Origin: Cytophagaceae bacterium
GTDB lineage: Bacteria; Bacteroidota; Bacteroidia; Cytophagales; Spirosomataceae
Length of the DNA stretch: 8,428 bases
Assembly: GCA_947471105.1 (NCBI GenBank)
Contig: CANIYB010000088.1
Coordinates: forward strand, 1 to 8,428
Direction: 5' to 3'
Below are positions 1 through 5,100 of the stretch, piece by piece. The translations under genes and the position numbers were made by a program. Under the pieces are notes generated by a model. It saw only the letters and a list, made by a program, of their open reading frames with translations. It was not told the origin of the DNA and searched no databases. The number at the start of each line of letters is the position of its first letter. The first letter of the stretch is position 1.

Positions 1-823
1 ATGCAGGTTGTAAGGAAGGAGGATAAATAACCTTAGCCCCAAAATGAGTTAACTCCATCGCTTCTGCATACGAAATAGATGGAATCGTAAAAGCAGCAGA
101 CACCTTTCGAGGATCTGCGGTCATCATTCCATCCACATCCGTCCATATTTCAATCTCCTTAACATCTAAAGCAGAGCCAAAAACAGAAGCCGTATAATCA
201 GAACCACCCCGACCTAACGTAGTGGTGTCACCATCCATATCAGAGCCGATAAAACCTGTGATTAAACATATTTTATCAGCATTATCCTTGAAATAAGATT
301 GGATTAACGGATTTGTTTCTGAAAATAAGACCTCGGATTTACCAAAATTCCGGTTGGTTTTTACTAACAATCTGGCGTCAACATATGCAACGGGCAAACC
401 TTTTTGTTGCAAAACCGAAAAGATCAATTGGGTCGATAAACGTTCTCCAAAACTTACCAACAAATCAGAGGTCTTAGGTGAAATCTCCTTGATCAAACTT
501 ATTCCTTTTAAAACATCGCGCAATTCATTGATTAATGTTCGGATTTGGGCAATCACTTGGGACTGGCCCGTAACCGGAATAAAGTGCTTGATAATCTCAA
601 AATGACGATTTTCAATATCTTCAATGATGGAATTATCTATATTTTTTCTCTTGGAAGCTAGGTTTCCCGCTTCAAGTAATTGGTTTGTCACACCACTCAT
701 GGCGGAAAAAACCACTGCAAATTTAGTTTGAGCCTTAAAATTCGATTCGATGATCGAAATAACAGATTGAATACTGACTACACTACCACAACTCGTACCC
801 CCAAATTTTAAAATCTTTTCCAT
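1..823 (-). CDS. thrA: Aspartokinase, N-terminal kinase part (likely bifunctional aspartokinase/homoserine dehydrogenase), 3' end cut off
   Basis: Catalyses ATP-dependent phosphorylation of aspartate, the first step toward lysine, threonine and methionine, in the cytoplasm. I translated 274 codons from the ATG at 823 with no stop; the gene continues past the left edge. Family motifs are in order: KFGGTS at residues 6-11 (nucleotide-binding loop), SFGERLS at 124-130, GRGGSDYTA at 204-212, WTDVDG at 227-232, ADPRKV at 236-241 and FGAKVIYPP near 261-269. All key kinase residues appear intact. The form of the last visible stretch (SYAEAMELTHFGAKV, compare SYQEAMELSYFGAKV in E. coli ThrA) favours the bifunctional ThrA type over single-function LysC, but the ACT and homoserine dehydrogenase parts lie outside the window, so the symbol is provisional. 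It lies 64 nt downstream of the DUF421 gene on the same strand, with a candidate promoter in that gap. Confidence 0.95.
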   Translation of the reverse strand, partial: MEKILKFGGTSCGSVVSIQSVISIIESNFKAQTKFAVVFSAMSGVTNQLLEAGNLASKRKNIDNSIIEDIENRHFEIIKHFIPVTGQSQVIAQIRTLINELRDVLKGISLIKEISPKTSDLLVSFGERLSTQLIFSVLQQKGLPVAYVDARLLVKTNRNFGKSEVLFSETNPLIQSYFKDNADKICLITGFIGSDMDGDTTTLGRGGSDYTASVFGSALDVKEIEIWTDVDGMMTADPRKVSAAFTIPSISYAEAMELTHFGAKVIYPPSLQPA

Positions 824-844
824 CAAATACGAAAACAAAATGAA

Positions 845-868
845 TCTGGTCTCTACAAACAGACTAGA
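845..868 (-). other. Imperfect hairpin in the aspartokinase leader
   Basis: TCTGGTCT (845-852) and AGACTAGA (861-868) form an 8 bp stem with one mismatch, which is a G-U pair on one RNA strand, around an 8 nt loop. It lies in the predicted 5' leader of the aspartokinase mRNA, 21 nt before the start codon. There is no U run after it, so it does not look like a terminator. A role in translation control is only a guess. Confidence 0.3.
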
Positions 869-899
869 ATACAGCAAATATACAATATTAGGCTGTATT
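868..899 (-). other. Perfect 8 bp inverted repeat across the DUF421 stop codon
   Basis: AATACAGC (868-875) and GCTGTATT (892-899) are perfect inverted copies separated by 16 nt. The hairpin includes the last codons and the TAA stop (890-888) of the DUF421 gene. It is not followed by a U run, so a standard intrinsic terminator is unlikely. It could mark the mRNA 3' end by another route, or be chance in AT-rich DNA. Confidence 0.3.
875..882 (-). promoter_or_regulatory. Candidate Bacteroidota -7 element for the aspartokinase gene
   Basis: The minus strand reads TATATTTG here, an exact match to the TAnnTTTG -7 consensus of the Bacteroidota housekeeping sigma factor. It would give a leader of about 45 nt before the ATG at 823. 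I see no TTTG-like -33 box about 19-21 nt upstream, and such an 8-mer can arise by chance in AT-rich DNA, so this is a moderate call. Confidence 0.4.
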
Positions 900-1400
900 T
901 TTGCCTATTACTCGATGACCTTTATGTTTTCTTTTGGTGCTTTTCTTGAAATTATCCGAAAGTACTGAGATATTACCATCTACTTCAAACATCGCTAGAT
1001 TAACCAATTCAACACTTTCTACCCCATGCTCACGGACCACGGCGTTCAGTTGGTCTACTGAAATTTGCGCTTTTTTTAATCCGTCCAATTTCACTTCTCC
1101 TTGATAGATTAACATAATCGGATCCCCTTCGACGGCCTTGGAAAATCCCGTACTAAACAAGGATATTTTTTTGAATACATAATTCATCAGAAAAAGTGAA
1201 AATGCCGCAACTAATCCACCCTCCAAAGACGAATCAGCCCCTACCATGGCATTTTGAACTGAATTAGAGATTAATAAAATGAAAACTAAATCGATGATCG
1301 ATAATTGAGCAAACTCTTTCTTTCCAAAAACACGAATAGCCGCCACGATGAACACGTAAACGGCTATTGATTTAAGGGCTATATTCAAGTAGCCTTCCAT
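888..1400 (-). CDS. DUF421 / YetF-family inner membrane protein
   Basis: A 170-residue membrane protein of the YetF/YcaP (DUF421) family, whose biochemical role is not established. Three hydrophobic segments lie at about residues 7-23, 33-50 and 61-76, followed by a soluble cytoplasmic domain. Family hallmarks are visible: an R-x-x-GKKEFAQLS motif at 23-34 after the first segment, LISNSVQNAMVG at 43-54, and in the soluble part EGDPIMLIYQGEV at 91-103, LNAVVREHGV at 118-127 and FEVDGNISVL at 138-147. The tail is basic (KKSTKRKHKGHR). Bacillus YetF is near 230 residues; this shorter form lacks part of the C-terminal extension but shows no break. It starts 5 nt after the exbD stop, so it is almost surely co-transcribed with exbB-exbD. 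Confidence 0.88.
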   Translation of the reverse strand: MEGYLNIALKSIAVYVFIVAAIRVFGKKEFAQLSIIDLVFILLISNSVQNAMVGADSSLEGGLVAAFSLFLMNYVFKKISLFSTGFSKAVEGDPIMLIYQGEVKLDGLKKAQISVDQLNAVVREHGVESVELVNLAMFEVDGNISVLSDNFKKSTKRKHKGHRVIGKNTA

Positions 1401-1405
1401 ATATT

Positions 1406-1816
1406 TTATTTTTTCTTCTCAGCTGCCATCACCATCGATAGGTTATTCTTGGCAGCTAAATCATACACATCAGTCAAATCCTGTACGGTACGCGTTTTAT
1501 CGATTGAAATAATCAATGAAGTGGCTTTCTTCGTTTGTAAAATAACTTTTAATGCAGAATCCACCTGTTCAATCGCAATACCATTGGCATTGCCATCCAA
1601 ATAAAAAGCATTATTGGCATCCACCGACAAACGAATCGACTCCACTACGGGTGGGGTAACCTTGGTAGAATCAGCTTTTGGAAGCAATAAACGAATAGCA
1701 TCCGGAGAGGCTAAAGTCGATATCATTAAAAAAAACATCAATAAGAAAAACAAAATATCCGCTAATGCACCTGTCTCAACCTCGGATGCTTCTCTTTCGC
1801 GCTTTCTAAAATTCAT
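1406..1816 (-). CDS. exbD: ExbD/TolR-family biopolymer transport protein
   Basis: Partner of ExbB in an inner membrane motor that uses the proton gradient to drive outer membrane transport or envelope maintenance. The 136-residue protein has a short basic cytoplasmic N-terminus (residues 2-9), one membrane helix at about 18-36 that contains an acidic residue, Asp20, in ALADILFFLLMFFLM (17-31), and a periplasmic domain from about 37 to 136. Asp20 matches the single membrane aspartate that carries protons in this family (Asp25 in E. coli ExbD). I chose the ATG at 1816: it lies 4 nt after the exbB stop and gives the normal N-terminus. An in-frame ATG at 1855 would add 13 residues and overlap exbB, which is less likely. 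No Shine-Dalgarno sequence is present, as usual in Bacteroidota. Confidence 0.92.
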   Translation of the reverse strand: MNFRKREREASEVETGALADILFFLLMFFLMISTLASPDAIRLLLPKADSTKVTPPVVESIRLSVDANNAFYLDGNANGIAIEQVDSALKVILQTKKATSLIISIDKTRTVQDLTDVYDLAAKNNLSMVMAAEKKK

Positions 1817-1820
1817 ACAA

Positions 1821-2492
1821 TTATTTTTTATTAGCTGGCTTATGCAATAAATCAATAAAATCCATCGCTACAATTTCCATCTTATTAATACTGCGATCAA
1901 TCATGGTCATTAATAGCGTATACAATACATAGGCAATGATACCTACAATTAAACCTGAAGCAGAAGTAACCATTTTCTCATAGATACCTGAAGCGATCGT
2001 CGAGATCTCAATTTTATTGGAAGTTGAAATATTATGAAACGTACGAATCATACCCGTAACCGTTCCCAAGAATCCAAACATAGGCGCAATACGTGCAATC
2101 GAACTCAAAATACCTAAGTTCTTTTCCATGTTGTAGATTTCCAACTTAGCCTTGTTCTCAATCGCACTTTCAATTTCACGGATGGGAGAACCCAAACGAC
2201 CCAATCCACGCTCCAACATATTGGCAATTGGGAATTTAGAATTCTTGCAATAGGTAATGGCTGCTTGGATATTACCGGCCAACAAAAGTTCATTGATGTT
2301 ATGAAGAAAGTTCTCGTCTATTTTAGTCGTCTTTCTGATATATAAATACCTTTCAATAAATAAAAAGACAGCAGCACTGAACAAGAACAAGATTGGATAC
2401 ATAACATATCCCCCTTTTTCCAATAAACTTAAAATGGTGAATTCTTCTTGAGCGGTTGCTTGTAACAGAATTAAATTAAGTATCGATGACAT
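1821..2492 (-). CDS. exbB: MotA/TolQ/ExbB-family proton channel protein
   Basis: Channel-forming subunit that pairs with ExbD in the inner membrane. The 223-residue protein has a short periplasmic N-terminus, a first membrane helix at about residues 28-46, a long cytoplasmic loop (about 50-124), and two conserved helices at about 125-150 and 168-197. The diagnostic block IAPMFGFLGTVTGMIRTF (135-152) corresponds to the GLLGTVxGM signature, and KMVTSASGLIVGIIAYVLY (173-191) to the last helix, with Thr176 in place of the polar residue facing the channel. In that helix the usual IPA motif is IIA here, without the proline. First gene of a three-gene unit (exbB, exbD, DUF421) with 4-5 nt spacings. 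No tonB or outer membrane receptor lies nearby, so the driven partner cannot be named; TolQ/TolR-like function is possible. Confidence 0.93.
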   Translation of the reverse strand: MSSILNLILLQATAQEEFTILSLLEKGGYVMYPILFLFSAAVFLFIERYLYIRKTTKIDENFLHNINELLLAGNIQAAITYCKNSKFPIANMLERGLGRLGSPIREIESAIENKAKLEIYNMEKNLGILSSIARIAPMFGFLGTVTGMIRTFHNISTSNKIEISTIASGIYEKMVTSASGLIVGIIAYVLYTLLMTMIDRSINKMEIVAMDFIDLLHKPANKK

Positions 2493-2531
2493 AAATATTT
2501 GTTGAAAAATTTAATAACACTTTATAACCTT

Positions 2532-2562
2532 AAAGATTATCATTTTAATTGTTTTTTTCAAA
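2532..2562 (-). promoter_or_regulatory. Weak candidate promoter for exbB-exbD-DUF421
   Basis: In the 91 bp gap between ppx and exbB, the minus strand has TTTG (2562-2559), then 19 nt, then TAATCTTT (2539-2532). The spacing fits the Bacteroidota -33/-7 arrangement, but the -7 box matches only four of the six fixed positions of TAnnTTTG. The gap also holds a T7/A8 run pair (2552-2567). Read-through from ppx is an equally good explanation for exbB expression. Confidence 0.2.
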
Positions 2563-2583
2563 AAAAACCAGATCTTTTTAGCT

Positions 2584-3516
2584 TTATTTATTCTGAAGAA
2601 ACCAATAGCCCTCTTTTAAACTGTAAGAAGACACCCACATATTTTTGATGGCTAATTCCTTCAAAACAGTGGCTATCAAAACATTAGCATAGGGTAATAT
2701 CCCCGCTCGAAAAGCTTTCATCCCCTTGATTGTTTGTCGGCCTACAAAATCAGTTTCTTCTACGATTTTCTTTTGTTGGTAAAATTGCGTTATAACCAAT
2801 TTAGACGCTGGAGGAATGACGCGAGTCGGCATGTCCGCATTAGCTAAATCCCAAATGGTTTCAAAGGAACCCGCCGCACCGATTAAAACGCTAGGCTTAT
2901 ATTCCGCACAGGCGGTAAACAAAGGTTTCATTTGATCTAAAATATAGGTTTGCATGTCCACGAGTTTAGCAAGATGAAATTGTCCATCTTGCTGAAATAA
3001 GGATAAAAGGCGTAAGCCACCCAGCTCTAAACTAACTTTAAACAAAATCCTTGTTCCTTCAAATAAGATGAATTCCACACTTCCTCCCCCAATATCCATG
3101 ACTAAACTAATGGGATTCCAAGGCTGCGGCAATGAATGATAAATTCCATGGTAAATCAAATCCGCTTCTTCAATCCCAGAAATTACCTGGATTTTAATCC
3201 CTAATTGATCATGGACTTCCTCAACAAATTGAGGCGTATTAGAAGCCCTTCGTAAAATACTCGTGCCTATGGCATGAATTCGGTTATTTTCGCAGCCATT
3301 GGAAACAGCCACATCTCTAAATTCGGATAAAGCCATTAAAGCACGTTCCATCGCATCCTTTTGTAAAAGCCCAGTTTCCATAGCCCCTAAGCCCAATTGG
3401 ACCGGTCGCTGTAACTGGCAAATTATCTGTAGGGGTTCAGAAATATTTCCCCGAGTGGCCACTAAAAGTTGGAAGGTATTTGTACCTAAATCGATGATTG
3501 CAGTTGGCTGTGGCAT
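2584..3516 (-). CDS. ppx: Ppx/GppA-family phosphatase (short exopolyphosphatase)
   Basis: A 310-residue protein of the actin-fold Ppx/GppA family, which removes terminal phosphate from polyphosphate or from pppGpp; the sequence alone does not decide which. The five phosphate-binding motifs are present in order: AIIDLGTNTFQLLV at 6-19, TSILRRASN at 85-93, SGIEEADLIYHG at 113-124 with the catalytic Glu at 116 or 117, MDIGGGSVEF at 140-149, and GAAGSFETIWDLA at 213-225. Near the end, AGILPYANVL (271-280) and YSLKEG (298-303) match the family's closing motifs. The length equals the two-domain short type; the extra C-terminal HD-like domains of E. coli Ppx (about 510 residues) are absent, as is usual for short forms. 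It is upstream of exbB on the same strand with 91 nt between, and divergent from the TPR gene. Confidence 0.93.
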   Translation of the reverse strand: MPQPTAIIDLGTNTFQLLVATRGNISEPLQIICQLQRPVQLGLGAMETGLLQKDAMERALMALSEFRDVAVSNGCENNRIHAIGTSILRRASNTPQFVEEVHDQLGIKIQVISGIEEADLIYHGIYHSLPQPWNPISLVMDIGGGSVEFILFEGTRILFKVSLELGGLRLLSLFQQDGQFHLAKLVDMQTYILDQMKPLFTACAEYKPSVLIGAAGSFETIWDLANADMPTRVIPPASKLVITQFYQQKKIVEETDFVGRQTIKGMKAFRAGILPYANVLIATVLKELAIKNMWVSSYSLKEGYWFLQNK

Positions 3517-3533
3517 TAATTAAAATTTTGGAA

Positions 3534-3541
3534 CAAATTTA
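3534..3541 (-). promoter_or_regulatory. Candidate -7 element for ppx
   Basis: The minus strand reads TAAATTTG, an exact TAnnTTTG match, ending 17 nt before the ppx start codon at 3516. Transcription would begin about 10-12 nt before the ATG, giving a very short leader. No clear TTTG -33 box stands at the right distance, so confidence is moderate. The remaining divergent region (3517-3621) is very AT-rich and shows no clear operator repeat. Confidence 0.35.
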
Positions 3542-3621
3542 GGTTGAAATACTGTTTAAAAATTAAAAATAATTGCTTTAATTTAGTAAAAATTATAGCG
3601 TCTAACCTCCAAAAATACTCT

Positions 3622-5025
3622 ATGCTGGATCCCGAATTCGATGAAAACAGAGAAGATATCAATTCTTCCGTTCAAAGATTTGAAAAGATGTTAAATAATC
3701 AGGAGGATTCTTTCTTCGACATAGACACGTTAGAGCAAATTGCGGATCATTATTTTATGCAATCCAAGTTTGATGAAGCATTGAAAGCATGTGATTTGGG
3801 GCTTACCCATTTTCCATATACACTCGAATTAATTATTCTAAAGGCACAAGTTTTGGGAGAAATCCAAAAACCAGAAGATGCCATGGAAATCATTGAAAAT
3901 GCAATTCTATTATTTCCTACCGATATTGAGCTCATCTTGGTTAAAGGTTCTTTATTGAGCCAAATGGGCCAACATGAAGCTTCCGTCAATCTATTTTTAG
4001 AAGCTTTAGAAGCTTATGAAGAAAAAGATGAAGTCTACTTCAGATTAGGTTTAAGTTATGTGGCCTGGTTCAAACCCCGCGAGGCAGTTGACATGTTCAA
4101 AAAATCACTTGAATATAACCCTGAAAATGAAAATGCCTTAGTCGAATTAGCTAATGCCTTAGATGAAATAGGTAAAATCGACGAGAGCATACCATATTAT
4201 AAAAACTTTATTGACCAAGATCCTTTCTCCTATACCGCTTGGTATAATTTAGGCATCGCCTATTCTAAACTTAAGCAATTTGAAAAGGCGATTGACGCCT
4301 ATGAGTATTCTTTAGCCATTGAACCTACTTTTGGTTCATCATTGTTCAATTTGGGGAATACCTACATGAACTTAAAAGACTACGTGAAAGCCGAAGAGTC
4401 TTACACACAATGCCTCACTTGTGACGATCCTAACCCTGAATTATTTTGTTGCTTAGGAGCTAGTTTAGAAAGACAAAAGAAATTTGACGCTGCATTATCC
4501 AATTATAAAGATGCAGTAAAACTTGATCCGCTTTGGGATGAAGGATATTATGGATTAGCAGTTTGTTTAACCGAAATGGACAAATGGTTTGAATCCCTGC
4601 ATTTTTTGAAAAAAGCGATCAAATTAAATGAATCTAATCCATTGTACTGGACTGGTTTAGCGGATGTTGAGGCTTATTTAGGTAATACCGTTTCGGCGGA
4701 TGAAGCTTATCAGAAGTCCATCGAGTTAGATTCCTTCTTTGCACCTACTTGGGTTAAATGGGCCCAATTGCACTATGACCTCGAAGATTTTGAGAAATCA
4801 GCTGACATCATGTTATCTGCGATTGACGAATTACCGGAAGAAGCCGACTTCTATTATCGATCCGCAATTTTCTTAATCAAAGCAGGCCAATTTAAAGAAG
4901 CATTTCACTTTTTAGAATCAGGACTTATCTTGGATTATGACCAACACGTCATCATGTTTGAATATTTCCCTAACCTAGAAACACAAAAAGCAATCTTTAA
5001 ATTGATCCAACAATACAAAAAATAA
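3622..5025 (+). CDS. Tetratricopeptide (TPR) repeat protein
   Basis: A 467-residue protein built almost wholly from about twelve TPR-type helix pairs of 33-34 residues, from residue 36 to 440, with an acidic N-terminal stretch (residues 1-35). Clear repeats include the one at about 204-237 (AWYNLGIAYSKLKQFEKAID and on) and that at about 238-271 (LFNLGNTYMNLKDYVKAEES). Repeat ends carry the usual proline (for example EYNP, AIEP, KLDP, QDP). TPR arrays are protein-binding scaffolds; the partner is unknown. No signal peptide or membrane helix is seen, so it is probably cytoplasmic. I chose the ATG at 3622 because the following acidic stretch reads as a normal N-terminus; an in-frame TTG at 3544 would add 26 residues but falls in AT-rich promoter-like DNA. 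The M16 protease gene follows 75 nt later on the same strand; co-transcription is possible but not shown. Confidence 0.9.
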   Translation: MLDPEFDENREDINSSVQRFEKMLNNQEDSFFDIDTLEQIADHYFMQSKFDEALKACDLGLTHFPYTLELIILKAQVLGEIQKPEDAMEIIENAILLFPTDIELILVKGSLLSQMGQHEASVNLFLEALEAYEEKDEVYFRLGLSYVAWFKPREAVDMFKKSLEYNPENENALVELANALDEIGKIDESIPYYKNFIDQDPFSYTAWYNLGIAYSKLKQFEKAIDAYEYSLAIEPTFGSSLFNLGNTYMNLKDYVKAEESYTQCLTCDDPNPELFCCLGASLERQKKFDAALSNYKDAVKLDPLWDEGYYGLAVCLTEMDKWFESLHFLKKAIKLNESNPLYWTGLADVEAYLGNTVSADEAYQKSIELDSFFAPTWVKWAQLHYDLEDFEKSADIMLSAIDELPEEADFYYRSAIFLIKAGQFKEAFHFLESGLILDYDQHVIMFEYFPNLETQKAIFKLIQQYKK

Positions 5026-5043
5026 ATCCTATCGTGGATTTAT
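5022..5043 (+). other. Small AT-rich hairpin over the TPR gene stop codon
   Basis: ATAAATCC (5022-5029) and GGATTTAT (5036-5043) form a perfect 8 bp stem with a 6 nt loop, and the TAA stop lies inside the left arm. Only two base pairs are G-C and no T run follows, so it is at best a weak terminator or an mRNA 3'-end structure. The rest of the 75 bp gap to the next gene is A/T-rich, with no TAnnTTTG match that I can find. Confidence 0.25.
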
Positions 5044-5100
5044 ATATCCATCCATCCTAAAAAAAATATTTCAAATTTAAATCAACATTCAATTAATACC

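Noticed and set aside
354..605. Plus-strand ORF of 83 codons within the aspartokinase region
   Set aside because: It lies fully opposite the aspartokinase frame, which has all family motifs; the plus-strand product resembles no family I know.
824..887. Lysine riboswitch or peptide attenuator before aspartokinase
   Set aside because: The 64 nt gap is far too short for a lysine riboswitch, and I see no small leader ORF rich in lysine or threonine codons with a terminator.
1814..1855. Longer ExbD start at 1855
   Set aside because: It overlaps the end of exbB by 35 nt and adds 13 residues not typical of ExbD; the ATG at 1816 gives the normal basic N-terminus and a 4 nt gap.
2551..2569. T7/A8 inverted repeat as a ppx terminator
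   Set aside because: The two runs are separated by one base and there is no G-C stem, so no stable hairpin with a U tract forms. It is more likely AT-rich spacer.
3544..3621. Upstream TTG start for the TPR protein
   Set aside because: The extra 26 residues are Lys/Asn/Ile-rich and look like translated AT-rich intergenic DNA; it would also lie over the divergent promoter region.
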